Notes under the pieces: model-generated
The model's database searches: none
Told to the model about the DNA's origin: nothing
The model's input: only the letters and a program-made list of their open reading frames with translations
Program-made: the position numbers and the translations under genes
Shown: piece by piece, positions 36,357 through 46,220 of the stretch
Layout: each line of letters starts with the position of its first letter
How positions within the stretch are numbered: position 1 is the stretch's first letter
Assembly: GCA_005879535.1 (NCBI GenBank)
Contig: VBKI01000059.1
Span: 13,555 to 73,174, forward strand
From: Deltaproteobacteria bacterium
GTDB taxonomy: Bacteria > Myxococcota > Myxococcia > Myxococcales > 40CM-4-68-19
Direction: 5' to 3'
Length of the DNA stretch: 59,620 nucleotides

Positions 36357-37466
36357 TCAGACGTTGAAGAGGAAGTGGATGACGTCGCCGTCCTGGACGA
36401 CGTAGTCCTTCCCTTCGACGCGCATCGCGCCCCGGCTCTTCGCCGCAGCCTCCGAGCCGTAGCGCAGCAGCTCGTCCCAGCGGATCACCTCCGCCTTGAT
36501 GAAGCCGCGCTCGAAATCGGTATGGATCACGCCTGCTGCTTGCGGCGCACGGATCCCCTTGCGGATCACCCAGGCGCGGCACTCGTCCTCGCCCACGGTG
36601 AAGAAGCTCTGGAGCCCGAGCAGCACGAACCCTTCGCGCAGCAGCCGGTTCAGGCCCGGCTCCGTAAGGCCGATGTGAGCCAGATACTCGGCCCGCTCGG
36701 CCGGGGGAAGTTGTTGGATCTCGGCCTCCACCTTGCTGCAGATGGCCACTGTCCGCGCTCCCTCCGCTTCGGCGAGCTTGCGGACTCTGGCGACCAGCGG
36801 GTCCGAATCGAGCCGGGCGAGCTGTGACTCGTCCACGTTGGCCACATGGAGCACCGGCTTCGAGGTGAGCAGGAACAGCTCGCGCGCCCGCGGCTTCTCG
36901 TCGTCGCCGAGCGCGACGCTGCGGGCCGGCCGGCCCGCCTCCAGCGCTGTTTTCAGCTTCTCGTAGACGGCGAGATCCGCCTTCGCTTCCTCGCCAGGCT
37001 TGCCCGGCGCCTTCGCGTCCTTGAGCCGGCGCTCGCGCTTCTTCTCCAGCGACTCGAGATCCTTGAGCTGCAGCTCGGTGTCGACCACTTCCTTGTCGCG
37101 CAGCGGGTCCACCGTCCCGTCGACGTGCACCACGTCCGGATCCTCGAAGCAGCGCAGCACGTGCGCGACCGCGTCCACCTCGCGGATGTTGGCGAGGAAC
37201 TGGTTGCCGAGCCCCTCGCCTTTCGAGGCGCCGCGCACCAGCCCGGCGATGTCCAGGAACTCGAGGGCGGCGTGGGTGGTCTTCTTCGGTTTGTACAGGG
37301 TGGCGAGCCGGTCGACGCGATCGTCGGGAACCGGGACCACTCCGACGTTCGGGTCCTTGGTCGCGAACGGATAGTTCGCGGCGAGCACGGAAGCGCCCGA
37401 GAGCGCGTTGAACAGCGTGCTCTTGCCCACGTTGGGCAGACCGACGATGCCGATGGAAAGACCCAT
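36357..37466 (-). CDS. ychF: Redox/ribosome-associated ATPase YchF (OLA1 family)
   Basis: The 369-residue protein has [14 protein letters not shown] (about 8-21), [17 protein letters not shown] (about 72-88), NVDE in place of NKxD (about 206-209) and a C-terminal TGS domain ending in [11 protein letters not shown]. NVxE makes family members prefer ATP to GTP. YchF binds ribosomes and catalase in other bacteria. The gene converges on the OmpA-fusion gene with only 12 bp between the stops, and diverges from the phosphoketolase gene. Confidence 0.96.
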   Translation of the reverse strand: MGLSIGIVGLPNVGKSTLFNALSGASVLAANYPFATKDPNVGVVPVPDDRVDRLATLYKPKKTTHAALEFLDIAGLVRGASKGEGLGNQFLANIREVDAVAHVLRCFEDPDVVHVDGTVDPLRDKEVVDTELQLKDLESLEKKRERRLKDAKAPGKPGEEAKADLAVYEKLKTALEAGRPARSVALGDDEKPRARELFLLTSKPVLHVANVDESQLARLDSDPLVARVRKLAEAEGARTVAICSKVEAEIQQLPPAERAEYLAHIGLTEPGLNRLLREGFVLLGLQSFFTVGEDECRAWVIRKGIRAPQAAGVIHTDFERGFIKAEVIRWDELLRYGSEAAAKSRGAMRVEGKDYVVQDGDVIHFLFNV

Positions 37467-37522
37467 GGGGCGTGCGATCTACACCAAAGAGGTACAGGAT
37501 CGCCCGACCATATGGAGGAACG

Positions 37523-39877
37523 ATGCCTCATACCCTGACCGCGGACGAGCTCAGCCTTCTCGACGCCTGGTGGCGCGCGGCGAACTACCTCACCGTGGGG
37601 CAGATCTATCTGCAGGCGAATCCGCTCCTGCGCGAGCCTCTGCGGCCGGAACACATCAAGCCGCGGCTGCTCGGGCATTGGGGCACGTCGCCAGGCCTGT
37701 CGCTCCTGTACGCGCACCTGAACCGGTTGATCCGCAAGCGGAACATCGACGCGATCTTCCTCGCCGGACCGGGACACGGCGGGCCGTCGCTGATCGCCAA
37801 CGTCTGGCTCGAGGGGACCTGGAGCGAGATCTATCCCGAGGTCCCGCGCGACGGCGAGGGCATGCGGCGGCTCTTTCGCCAGTTCTCCACGCCCTACGGC
37901 GTCCCCAGCCACGTGAGCCCGCCGGTTCCCGGATCCATCCACGAAGGCGGCGAGCTCGGTTACGTGCTCACCCACGCCTTCGGAGCTGCGTTCGACAACC
38001 CGGACCTGCTGGTCGTCGCCGTCGTCGGTGACGGCGAGGCGGAAACGGCGCCGCTGGAGGGATCCTGGAAGGGGGTCAGCTTCCTGCAGCCGGCGCGAGA
38101 CGGAGCCGTTCTTCCGGTGCTGCACCTCAACGGCTACAAGATCGCGAACCCGACGGTGCTCGCGCGCAAAGACGACGAGGAGGTCGCCTCGCTGTTGCGC
38201 GGCCATGGCTACGAGCCGTTCGTCGTCGCCGGGAACGATCCACCCCGCGTCCATGCCGCGTTGGCGGAGACGCTGGATGCCTGCCACGACCGAATCCGCG
38301 AGATTCAGCAGCGCGCCCGCGGCGGCTCCTCCGGGCGTCCGCGTTGGCCGATGATCGTGCTCCGCACGCCCAAGGGGTGGACCGGACCGCAGACCGTCGA
38401 CGGCGTCCAGGTCGAGGGCACGTTCCGCGCGCACCAGGTCCCGATCGCGCAGGTGCGGGAGAATCCCGATCACTTGCGCCGCCTCGAGGCCTGGATGAAG
38501 TCCTACAAGCCTGGGGAGCTGTTCGACGATGCGGGCGCTCCCAGGGATTTCCTCGCGGCGCTGGCGCCCCGCGGGCAGAAGCGGATGAGCGCCAGCCCGC
38601 ACGCGAACGGAGGCCGCGTCCTGGTGCCCCTCGACCTGCCGGACTACACCGGTTACGCCGTCGAGGTGAAGGCACCGGCGACGCAGCTCCACGAGTCCGT
38701 CCGCCAGCTCGGCGTGATGCTGCGCGACGTCTTCGTCCGGAACCAACGGCAGCAGAACTTCCGCCTCTTCTGCCCCGACGAGCTCAACTCCAACCGGCTG
38801 GGAGCAGTCCTGGAGGCTACGGACCGCTGCTGGGTAGAGAAGCGCCTGGATGGCGATGACCATCTGGCGCCCGATGGCCGCGTGCTGGAGGTGCTCTCGG
38901 AGCACAACTGCGAGGGTTGGCTGGAAGGTTATCTATTGACGGGCCGACACGGGCTCTTCTGCACGTACGAGGCCTTCGCCATGGTGGTCGCTTCGATGAC
39001 CACGCAGCATGCGAAGTGGCTGGAGATGTGCCGGGACCTTCTCTGGCGCGCTCCCGTCGCTTCCCTGAACGTGCTGCTCACCTCGACGTGCTGGCGCAAC
39101 GACCACAACGGCTTCTCCCACCAAGGGCCGGGGTTCATCGACACGCTGATCTCGAAACAGGGAGAGGTGGCGCGCGTGTACTTGCCCGCGGACGCGAACT
39201 GCCTGCTCTCCGTCGCCGATCACTGCCTGCGCAGCCGCAACTACGTGAACCTGATCGTCATCGACAAGCAGCCGCAGCTGCAGTGGCTCTCGATGGACCA
39301 GGCGCGCGCGCACTGCGCCCGCGGCGCCGGCATCTGGGACTGGGCGTCGAACGGTGGCGACGAACCCGACGTGGTGCTCGGCTGCGCCGGCGACATCCCG
39401 ACGCTCGAAACCGTCGCGGCAGCGCATTGGCTGCGGCAGCGCGCGAAGGAGCTGCGCGTGCGCGTGGTCAACGTCGTCGATCTCTTCGCCATCGCGGATC
39501 CGCAGGAACACCCGCACGGGATGCCGGGGGATCAGTTCGTTGACCTGTTCACGCGCGACACGGACGTCGTCTTCGCCTTCCACGGCTACCCGAACGTGCT
39601 GCACGCGCTGTTGCACGGCCGCCAGAACGCGCGGCGGTTCCACGTCCGCGGCTACAACGAGGAAGGGACCACCACCACCCCGTTCGACATGGTGGTGCTG
39701 AACCGGATGTCCCGCTTCCATCTGGTCATCGAGGCGCTGCGCCGGGCGCGGCGGCCGCCGGAGAACGCGGACCAGCTGATCGACGATTGCGAGGGCTCGC
39801 TCCGGAGCCACACCGCGTACGTGAAGGAGCACCTCGAGGACATGCCGGAGGTCCGCGACTGGACCTGGACGCCGTGA
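37523..39877 (+). CDS. xfp: Xylulose-5-phosphate/fructose-6-phosphate phosphoketolase
   Basis: The 784-residue thiamine-diphosphate enzyme splits xylulose-5-P or fructose-6-P into acetyl phosphate plus glyceraldehyde-3-P or erythrose-4-P. Visible family blocks are [15 protein letters not shown] (about 21-35), [10 protein letters not shown] (about 51-60), GPGHGGPS (about 87-94), [14 protein letters not shown] (about 171-184) and [18 protein letters not shown] lies 5 nt before ATG 37523. The stop overlaps the acetate kinase start, so acetyl phosphate can be turned directly into acetate and ATP. Confidence 0.95.
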   Translation: MPHTLTADELSLLDAWWRAANYLTVGQIYLQANPLLREPLRPEHIKPRLLGHWGTSPGLSLLYAHLNRLIRKRNIDAIFLAGPGHGGPSLIANVWLEGTWSEIYPEVPRDGEGMRRLFRQFSTPYGVPSHVSPPVPGSIHEGGELGYVLTHAFGAAFDNPDLLVVAVVGDGEAETAPLEGSWKGVSFLQPARDGAVLPVLHLNGYKIANPTVLARKDDEEVASLLRGHGYEPFVVAGNDPPRVHAALAETLDACHDRIREIQQRARGGSSGRPRWPMIVLRTPKGWTGPQTVDGVQVEGTFRAHQVPIAQVRENPDHLRRLEAWMKSYKPGELFDDAGAPRDFLAALAPRGQKRMSASPHANGGRVLVPLDLPDYTGYAVEVKAPATQLHESVRQLGVMLRDVFVRNQRQQNFRLFCPDELNSNRLGAVLEATDRCWVEKRLDGDDHLAPDGRVLEVLSEHNCEGWLEGYLLTGRHGLFCTYEAFAMVVASMTTQHAKWLEMCRDLLWRAPVASLNVLLTSTCWRNDHNGFSHQGPGFIDTLISKQGEVARVYLPADANCLLSVADHCLRSRNYVNLIVIDKQPQLQWLSMDQARAHCARGAGIWDWASNGGDEPDVVLGCAGDIPTLETVAAAHWLRQRAKELRVRVVNVVDLFAIADPQEHPHGMPGDQFVDLFTRDTDVVFAFHGYPNVLHALLHGRQNARRFHVRGYNEEGTTTTPFDMVVLNRMSRFHLVIEALRRARRPPENADQLIDDCEGSLRSHTAYVKEHLEDMPEVRDWTWTP

Positions 39878-40878
39878 TCCTCGCGCTCAATTGCGGATCG
39901 TCCTCGCTGAAGTACGCGGCGTTCGAAGGGGAGCGGCGCACCGCGGGCGGGGCCGTCACCGGCATCGGCGTCGAAGGGGGCCACGCCACGCACGCGGAGG
40001 CGGTGCACGCCGCCCTCGATGGCTTGCGGCCACCGGATGCCGTCGGCCACCGGTTCGTGCACGGCGGTCCGAAGCTGCTGGAGCCGGTGCGCATCGATGA
40101 CGTCGTCCTGAAGGTGCTGCGCGAGGCCGTGCCTTTCGCGCCGCTGCATCTCCCGCCCGCGCTGTCTGCGGTCGAAGCGGTCGCCCGCCGCTACCCACAT
40201 GTCGTGCAGGTCGCCTGCTTCGACACCTCGTTCCATCGCTCGCTGCCCGAAGTGGCGCGGCGCTTTCCCCTGCCGGCCACCGTGGACGCGCTCGGGGTGC
40301 GGCGCTACGGCTTCCACGGCCTCTCGTACGAATGGGCGACGTCCGAGCTGCGCCTGCCGGGTCGAGTGGTCGTCGCGCATCTGGGGAACGGGGCTTCGAT
40401 GTGCGCGGTCAAGGACGGCGTCTCCATCGACACGACGATGGGCCTGACCCCGGCCGGAGGATTCATGATGGGGACGCGCTCCGGCGACCTGGATCCGGGA
40501 GTCATCGTCTTCCTGCTCGAAACGATGTCCCGCGAGAAGATCGGCCGCCTCGTCGACCACGAGTCCGGCCTGTTGGGCGTCTCGGGCACGACGGCGGACA
40601 TGAAGACGCTGCTCGCCTCGGAAGATCCCTGGGCCCGGCTGGCCGTGGAGATGTTCTGCTACCAGGCGCGCAAGTCGGTGGGCGCCCTGACCGCGGCGCT
40701 TGGCGGTCTCGACGCGCTCGTGTTCACCGGCGGCATCGGAGAGCACGCCGCGGAGATCCGGGACCGCATCCGTGGCGGTCTCGCGCACCTGGGCAGCTTC
40801 GTCGTCCACGTCATCGCAGCGGACGAGGAGCGCGTCATCGCCCGCCATGTCCGTCGGCTGCTCGGGGTCGCAGCGTAG
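39874..40878 (+). CDS. ackA: Compact acetate kinase
   Basis: AckA makes ATP and acetate from acetyl phosphate. The 334-residue protein is about 60 residues shorter than usual. It keeps [11 protein letters not shown] (4-14), [62 protein letters not shown] and a final Glu in ADEERVIAR. Missing are parts of the N-terminal domain and a segment between the GIGE motif and the last helix. GTG 39874 overlaps the xfp stop by 4 nt. The xfp-ackA pair is a common operon. Confidence 0.9.
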   Translation: MILALNCGSSSLKYAAFEGERRTAGGAVTGIGVEGGHATHAEAVHAALDGLRPPDAVGHRFVHGGPKLLEPVRIDDVVLKVLREAVPFAPLHLPPALSAVEAVARRYPHVVQVACFDTSFHRSLPEVARRFPLPATVDALGVRRYGFHGLSYEWATSELRLPGRVVVAHLGNGASMCAVKDGVSIDTTMGLTPAGGFMMGTRSGDLDPGVIVFLLETMSREKIGRLVDHESGLLGVSGTTADMKTLLASEDPWARLAVEMFCYQARKSVGALTAALGGLDALVFTGGIGEHAAEIRDRIRGGLAHLGSFVVHVIAADEERVIARHVRRLLGVAA

Positions 40879-40914
40879 AATTGCAATGGCCCGTCCCAGT
40901 CCCTGCGCGCAGAG

Positions 40915-40920
40915 TAGACT
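40915..40920 (+). promoter_or_regulatory. TAGACT hexamer 6 nt before ATG 40927
   Basis: TAGACT ends 6 nt before the start codon of the DUF2891 gene, which has no Shine-Dalgarno sequence. This is the spacing of a leaderless start. No -35 is evident. Confidence 0.35.
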
Positions 40921-40926
40921 GCGCGG

Positions 40927-41952
40927 ATGGTCCACATCCTCGCGGTAGCCCTCTCGCTGGATGCAGGCGCGGCCTCGCACTTTGCGCAGCTCGCGCTGCA
41001 GTGCGCGGAGAAGGAGTACCCGAACAAGCTCGACCACGTGATGAACGGGCCCCACGAAGTGCAGTCGCCCCGTGCCCTCCACCCCGCATTCTACGGCTGC
41101 TACGACTGGCACTCGACGGTGCATGGGCACTGGATGCTGGTGCGCCTGCTGCGGCAATTTCCCCAGCTTCCCGAGGCAGCCGAGATCCGCCGCCAGCTGG
41201 ACGAGCATCTCTCCGAGCAGCCCGTCGCGGTGGAGGTCGCTTACTTCGGACAGCCGAATCGCAAGAGCTTCGAGCGGACGTACGGTTGGGCATGGCTGCT
41301 CAAGCTGCAGGCGGAGCTGCGCAGCTGGGATTCACCGGAGGCGCGCCGCTGGGCCCAGGCTCTCCAGCCGCTGGCCGATACCGTGACGCGCGCTCTCTCC
41401 GATTTCCTGCCGAGGCAGACGTATCCGATCCGCACCGGTGTCCACCCCAACACGGCGTTCGGCCTGACGCTCGCGCTCGACTACGCGCAGGCCGTGCACG
41501 ACGAGAAGCTCGGGGCGCTGATCGCCGAGCGGGCGCGGACCTACTTCGCGAAGGACACCGAAGCGCCGCTCAAGTGGGAGCCGGGCGGCGAAGACTTCCT
41601 CTCTCCCGCGCTCGAGGAAGCGACGCTGATGGCGCGCATCCTTTCGCCGTCCGCTTTCCGCTCCTGGATGAAGGCCTTCCTTCCGGCGGTGAAGCTGACG
41701 CCAGCGATCGTCTCCGATCGTACCGACCCGAAGATCGTCCACCTCGACGGGCTCAACCTCTCGCGCGCCCGCTGCCTGTACGCGCTCTCGACGGCGCTCC
41801 GACGCCCGGCGCTCGCGCAGCTGGGCGACACGCACGCGCAGGCCTCGCTGCCGTTCATCGCGAGCGGCAGTTACGAGGGCGAGCATTGGCTCGGCACGTT
41901 CGCGGTGCAGATGCTGGACGCGCGCGAGCAAGGAACCGCGCTGACCCGCTGA
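40927..41952 (+). CDS. DUF2891 family protein
   Basis: The 341-residue protein is full length for DUF2891. It has the family block HPAFYGCYDWHSTVHGHWML (about 56-75), YFGQPNRKSFERTYGWAWLL (about 106-125) and the all-helical, alpha/alpha-toroid-like pattern of the family. The Trp/His-rich block suggests a glycosidase- or lyase-like active site, but no activity is established. The N-terminus is weakly hydrophobic and is not a clear signal peptide. The gene stands alone after xfp-ackA. Confidence 0.85.
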   Translation: MVHILAVALSLDAGAASHFAQLALQCAEKEYPNKLDHVMNGPHEVQSPRALHPAFYGCYDWHSTVHGHWMLVRLLRQFPQLPEAAEIRRQLDEHLSEQPVAVEVAYFGQPNRKSFERTYGWAWLLKLQAELRSWDSPEARRWAQALQPLADTVTRALSDFLPRQTYPIRTGVHPNTAFGLTLALDYAQAVHDEKLGALIAERARTYFAKDTEAPLKWEPGGEDFLSPALEEATLMARILSPSAFRSWMKAFLPAVKLTPAIVSDRTDPKIVHLDGLNLSRARCLYALSTALRRPALAQLGDTHAQASLPFIASGSYEGEHWLGTFAVQMLDAREQGTALTR

Positions 41953-41976
41953 CGAACCGCCCGATTCACCGACCCG

Positions 41977-42300
41977 TCAGCGGTGGCCAACGCGACGGGG
42001 CTTCGCCGGCAGTTTGCTCGAGAGGAACCGCACGGTCCGCAGGTACTCCTGACGAAGAAACGAGATCTCCACTGCGCTCGGGTCCGCGTCGAGCGGCCCC
42101 AGGTAGTCCTGGTGTGGTGTGCCGCAGTTGGCGCACCGGACCCAGATGACTGCCGGCTTGAATGCGAGGCAGTATTTCGGCTTCTGTACGAACACATGCG
42201 GGCGCACGACGCCCTCTGCGAATACCGATATGTAGCCGCACCGCGTGGCTACGTCCGGAATCGGCGTTGGACGACAGCGCCGTCCGGAGATGCAAGTCAA
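41977..42300 (-). CDS. Small hypothetical ORF in a composition-shifted stretch
   Basis: The stretch 41953-42459 has no clear gene other than this 107-residue minus-strand frame. It reads like protein in its second half (FKPAVIWVRCANCGTPHQDY, then ISFLRQEYLRTVRFLSSK) and includes a CxxC pair. By hand count about one codon in five ends in A or T, more than in neighbouring genes. The only starts are TTG 42300 or an upstream CTG, and a stop precedes them, so the gene may be 5'-truncated. An overlapping plus-strand frame (41983-42474) runs into the tRNA and is less convincing. I do not recognise a family. Confidence 0.35.
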   Translation of the reverse strand: MTCISGRRCRPTPIPDVATRCGYISVFAEGVVRPHVFVQKPKYCLAFKPAVIWVRCANCGTPHQDYLGPLDADPSAVEISFLRQEYLRTVRFLSSKLPAKPRRVGHR

Positions 42301-42419
42301 TACCGCCCACAGGGTATGGCGCTTTTACAATGCTGCGGTGCGGATCGTCATCGCTCTTGCGAGAGCCAGCGGCCTTGCGTACTGGACGGACGTGCAGGCA
42401 GGGAAGCGCTGTGTCGGTC

Positions 42420-42431
42420 GTTTGCGCAAAC
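42420..42431. other. 12-bp perfect palindrome upstream of tRNA-Gln
   Basis: GTTTGCGCAAAC lies 28 nt before the tRNA gene. It could be an operator or the remains of an integration site; nothing else supports either. Confidence 0.3.
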
Positions 42432-42459
42432 TGCCATCGTGAGCGAACCTATGGAGCGA

Positions 42460-42530
42460 TCGGGAGTCGTCTAACGGTAGGACAGCGGCCTTTGAAGCCG
42501 TGAATCGGGGTTCGAGTCCCTGCTCCCGAA
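42460..42530 (+). tRNA. tRNA-Gln (anticodon TTG)
   Basis: The cloverleaf is complete: acceptor TCGGGAG pairs with CTCCCGA, discriminator A at 42530. The D stem is GTC/GAC, the anticodon stem GCGGC/GCCGT with loop CTTTGAA (anticodon TTG at 42492-42494), and the T stem CGGGG/CCCTG with loop TTCGAGT. CCA is not encoded. The gatCAB operon in this window is consistent with indirect charging of this tRNA through Glu-tRNA(Gln). Confidence 0.93.
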
Positions 42531-42586
42531 TCTTCGTGCGGCGGCCGCCAGCTGACCGATAGGATTCGCCGCGTACGCGACAGACG

Positions 42587-43357
42587 ATGTCGCGCATGCG
42601 CAGGAGCGACGACGGGCAGGCGCTGGTCGAAGCGGCGTTCGTCTTGCCTGCCTTCGTCTTCCTGTTGCTGGTTGCGCTGCAGCTGACGCAGCTCCAGCAA
42701 GCACGGATCCTCGCGGACCACGCGGCGTTCGCCGCCGCGCGCGCCGGCATCGTGATGAACGGCGATCCGGCGAAGATGAGGGACGCAGCCGTCCTCGCGG
42801 TGCTGTCCGGAGTGGGTCCGACCGACGGCGCGGTGGCGCTGGCCAGGACGCTCATCCGTTTCAAGGCGGAAGAGGCTGCGCTCGGCGCCTTCGGGCTCGA
42901 GCAGATGCGCGTGCACGTGCACAACCCGGTCGCACAGGACTTTCCGGTCTGGGGCCAGCACCTGCATGGCGAGGAGATCGACTTCGATGATGTCCGCCCC
43001 GGCGTGACGGATGCGACCCTGCTCTCGCTGCAAATCAGGTGGCTGTACGAGCTGAAGGTGCCGTTCGCCAACAAGCTGCTCCAGACCATCTGGATGGCGG
43101 CAAAAGGCGGACTTCTCGGCGGCTGGCAGGGCTGGGATCTGTCCAGCCCGCGTCTCGGGTCGCAATCCGGACCCGACGCGGTCCGGGCGTCGCGGGCCGG
43201 CGCGGCCGGCAACGCCGTCGAAGACGGCATGCCGCAGGGTCTCCGGCTCGGGGCGCTCGTCGCCGCCGCCAGCGCCGGTCGGTACTACCTGCCCGTCCAG
43301 GCCTTCTACACGATGAGGATGCAGTCCAACCCCTACCGGAAGTGGGCGCACCGGTGA
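42587..43357 (+). CDS. TadE-like pseudopilin
   Basis: The 256-residue protein begins with a short basic leader and DDG, then QALVEAAFVLPAFVFLLLV. This is a prepilin-peptidase-like site with Glu at +5, followed by a hydrophobic helix. Such TadE-like proteins are minor pilins of Tad/Flp pili. The remaining 220 residues match no family I recognise. It is the first gene of five that overlap by 4 nt (or 3 nt). ATG 42596 is an alternative start. Confidence 0.75.
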   Translation: MSRMRRSDDGQALVEAAFVLPAFVFLLLVALQLTQLQQARILADHAAFAAARAGIVMNGDPAKMRDAAVLAVLSGVGPTDGAVALARTLIRFKAEEAALGAFGLEQMRVHVHNPVAQDFPVWGQHLHGEEIDFDDVRPGVTDATLLSLQIRWLYELKVPFANKLLQTIWMAAKGGLLGGWQGWDLSSPRLGSQSGPDAVRASRAGAAGNAVEDGMPQGLRLGALVAAASAGRYYLPVQAFYTMRMQSNPYRKWAHR

Positions 43358-44958
43358 TCGGCACCATGAATCAGCTCCGGCGCACGGAGGAAGGGCAAGC
43401 GCTGGTGCTCGCGGCCATCTTCGGGCTCGTGCTGATGCTGTGCGTGCTCGGCACCGTCAATCTCGGCCGCACCGTATACGACAGGATCCAGCTCCAGGCT
43501 GCCGCAGATTCGGCGGCCTATTCGCAGGCGGCGATGGAAGCGCGGGTGATGAACTTCACCGCGTACACCAACCGCGCCATGGTCGCGCACTACGCCTCGG
43601 TGATGGCGGCTACGAGCTACCTGACCTGGCTGCATTTCATCTGGGCCGGCCTAAAGCCGCTGCTCGAGATCCTCGGCGAAGTTCCTTTCATCGGTCCGAT
43701 CGCCGCCGCGATCGAGAACGGCCTCTCGGCGCTGATCCGCGTCATCGACGCCGGCGTCGCGGCGCTGAGCCCTCTTCTCTCGGCCGCAAACATGCTCCTC
43801 TACGGCCTGCAGGAGGGAGCCTGGCAAGCCGTGTGGGCGCGGCTGGGAAGGTCGCTTCCACCGGAAGCGCATTCCGGCGACTCGGCGGCGCGCCCGTACC
43901 AGCCGATCTGGCCTGCGGCGCTTTCGCTCGCGAACCAGGCGGTCTTCGCGCAGACGCGCGGTCACCTGACCATGCCTCAGGACGCGGCTGAGACGCTCCA
44001 GATCCTGGCCAATGCAAAGGACAAGCAAGTACAGCAGGCGCGACTGCACATGCTGGAGATCGCGAACTCCGCGCGACAGCCGTGGGTTGCGTACGGAGAC
44101 CGCTACGGGAACCCGGCGCTGTCGCCGATGGCGCGTCACTTCCGCTGGGGATTCTCCATCGGGGTGGTGTCGCTGCAGTTGGGCAGCGTCGGGCGGACGG
44201 AGATGGGCGCGTACGCACCCCGCTCCGGTCTGCAGCGCGGACAGACGGCACCGCCCCAGATCTGGAGCGCACAGCGGCTGCAACTCGTCGCCGAAGCGTT
44301 CGGGTTCACGAAAAGGCTGAACGTCCTGTCGCTGGTGGAGATGGATCAGCTCTACGCGCCGTTCCCGCGGCCGGAGCACCAGTACTACCTGCTGTTCTCG
44401 CTGCCAGGCTGGCTCAAGACGATCCTTCCCGGCGTCGGACGCGTGCGCGACGCCATGAGCGACGCTCTCCAGCAGTATGCGCCTTCGCCGGCGCAACGCC
44501 TGTTCTGGATGTCGCCGTACGTCTACTTCGCACCCGAGGCGAAGGCGAAGCCATCGCCGGGACCTGGCGCCGCGCTGGGCAATTTCGGCCAGCCGGATGT
44601 CGTCGTCGGCCTCGCTCTGGACGAGACCGATGCGGAGCCCTCGGCCTCGGCCGTCTACCGGCGCCGCTTCTCCTGGAACGGCCGCAAGGCCGGCGCGGCG
44701 GCCGTGGACTTCCGTTGGAAGGAGAGCGATTCGCCGGCGATTCCCGGGCTGCCGCCGGCGCTGCAGCCGCTCCATCGCGGTCTCAACGTCTTCGCCGCCG
44801 CGCAGGCGTACTACCACCGCCCCGGCGACTGGAAGGAGATGCCCAACTTCTTCAACCCGCTCTGGGGAGCGCGCCTGATGCCGGTGCTCGAGACGAACGT
44901 GGCGGCGAAGCTCGGGCTCACCGCCGTACCCGCACTCCGCCAGCTTCTCCTGCACTGA
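43354..44958 (+). CDS. TadG/TadE-like membrane-anchored protein
   Basis: The 534-residue protein starts with EEG followed by QALVLAAIFGLVLMLCVLG, the pseudopilin pattern but with Leu instead of Glu at +5. The segment QLQAAADSAAYSQAAMEARV after it is typical of TadG-type proteins (Flp pilus assembly, PF13400). A second hydrophobic region lies near 85-125. The rest (about 150-534) is a large extracytoplasmic domain of unknown fold. GTG 43354 overlaps the previous stop; ATG 43366 is an equally possible start. Confidence 0.72.
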   Translation: MIGTMNQLRRTEEGQALVLAAIFGLVLMLCVLGTVNLGRTVYDRIQLQAAADSAAYSQAAMEARVMNFTAYTNRAMVAHYASVMAATSYLTWLHFIWAGLKPLLEILGEVPFIGPIAAAIENGLSALIRVIDAGVAALSPLLSAANMLLYGLQEGAWQAVWARLGRSLPPEAHSGDSAARPYQPIWPAALSLANQAVFAQTRGHLTMPQDAAETLQILANAKDKQVQQARLHMLEIANSARQPWVAYGDRYGNPALSPMARHFRWGFSIGVVSLQLGSVGRTEMGAYAPRSGLQRGQTAPPQIWSAQRLQLVAEAFGFTKRLNVLSLVEMDQLYAPFPRPEHQYYLLFSLPGWLKTILPGVGRVRDAMSDALQQYAPSPAQRLFWMSPYVYFAPEAKAKPSPGPGAALGNFGQPDVVVGLALDETDAEPSASAVYRRRFSWNGRKAGAAAVDFRWKESDSPAIPGLPPALQPLHRGLNVFAAAQAYYHRPGDWKEMPNFFNPLWGARLMPVLETNVAAKLGLTAVPALRQLLLH

Positions 44959-46220
44959 TGAACCGGGCGCACACCGACGAGCAGGGCAGCGCGCTGGTCG
45001 AGGCGGCCCTCGTCATTCCCGTCCTGCTGCTTCTCGTGTGTGGTTCGGTGGCGCTGACGGATGCGGCGGCGCTGAAGCTGAAGCTCGCCGAGGCGCTGCG
45101 CTACGCGCTCTGGGAAAGTACGGTGTTCAAGCCCGAAGCGAGGATCGAAGCGGAGGTGCGAACCAGGTTCGCCGATCTCCGCTCGCCGTCCGCGGTTCGG
45201 TCGCAGGCCACAGGCCTCGTCCTGTACCCGCACGCGCGAAACCTCTCGTTCCGCGCAACCGTCGACACCACCTCCGCCGAGGTTGCTCTCGGCGGATCGG
45301 CGAAGTTCCCGAAGCGCGGCGGGCCCTGGGATCGGTTCGTCGACGCCCTTGGCGGTGCGCTGGACGAGGCGGTCGGACCGGCGACCAGGGCGATGGGATT
45401 CAATACCCACGGCGTTTCCGTCGCGCGCGTCGCCCTCGAGGCCCACGCCGACGGGCACAGCGTCATCGCCGGCGAGTTGTGGCCGCGGTCCGGCCTGCGT
45501 CGATTCCGTCTGCAGGCGCCACTCGAATCGCAAGGGCCGATGCAGCTCGTCTTCGACACCTGGAAGGCCTGGCCCAAGCCCGCCGCTTACACCCCCAGCG
45601 ACGCGGGTACGTACGTGCGCGTTGCTCCCGCGCGCACGTACCCGGAAGTGGAGAAGCAGGTCAGCGCGCAGGTGAGGCAGATCGCATTCTTCGGCGCCCG
45701 CCGCATTCCCGGATCCGACGATCTTCGCGCTTTCGCTTCCGGCCTCCTGCGCGCCGGCGTCACGCGGACTCTCGCCGGCGGGACGCTGCCGGACATCTTC
45801 TCCACGGACCGGATGGACGACCGCGGGAGCACTCGCGGTCCCATCACCATTCTTCCGCCGGAGCGCGCTGCGGAAAGCTGGGTCCCGCACTGGTGCGAAA
45901 TCGCAGGCGCCGACGTGCCGTGCCCGACGCAGCGGGCTGGCGATGTGACCAGCGCGGGCGCGGCGCGATACCTGGACGGCGAGCACAGCATCGGGGACCG
46001 CGTGGACCGTACCCGGTACACGGTCCCGTACCGGATCCGCACGACGTACTGGAGCCGCTATGGGGGCATGGACCGCGAGCTCGATGATGCGCGGCTCGAC
46101 GCGGTGGACCCGCGCATTGCCGCAGAGAATGGCTACGTGAAGACCTATCGGTGCCGCGGGCATTTCTTCGGAGGTTCGCAGAAGGCGCAAACGGCAAAGG
46201 CTTTCGGAGGCTGCAAATGA
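44958..46220 (+). CDS. TadE-like pseudopilin
   Basis: The 420-residue protein begins MNRAHTDEQG, then SALVEAALVIPVLLLLVCG. The Glu at +5 and the hydrophobic helix match a pseudopilin. The extracytoplasmic part has no recognised domain and ends with a Cys-containing tail (CRGHFF, GGCK). The ATG shares its A with the stop of the preceding gene, and the stop overlaps the next ATG. Confidence 0.72.
   Translation: MNRAHTDEQGSALVEAALVIPVLLLLVCGSVALTDAAALKLKLAEALRYALWESTVFKPEARIEAEVRTRFADLRSPSAVRSQATGLVLYPHARNLSFRATVDTTSAEVALGGSAKFPKRGGPWDRFVDALGGALDEAVGPATRAMGFNTHGVSVARVALEAHADGHSVIAGELWPRSGLRRFRLQAPLESQGPMQLVFDTWKAWPKPAAYTPSDAGTYVRVAPARTYPEVEKQVSAQVRQIAFFGARRIPGSDDLRAFASGLLRAGVTRTLAGGTLPDIFSTDRMDDRGSTRGPITILPPERAAESWVPHWCEIAGADVPCPTQRAGDVTSAGAARYLDGEHSIGDRVDRTRYTVPYRIRTTYWSRYGGMDRELDDARLDAVDPRIAAENGYVKTYRCRGHFFGGSQKAQTAKAFGGCK

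Noticed and set aside
36953-38905. 650-codon minus-strand frame across ychF and xfp
   Set aside because: Its right part is antisense to xfp and its left part is the wrong frame of ychF.
41983-42474. 163-codon plus-strand frame running into tRNA-Gln
   Set aside because: It ends inside the tRNA, has no ribosome-binding site and looks less protein-like than the opposite frame.
42460-42530. tRNA 3' end as a phage attachment site
   Set aside because: No integrase and no second copy of the tRNA 3' end was seen in the window.
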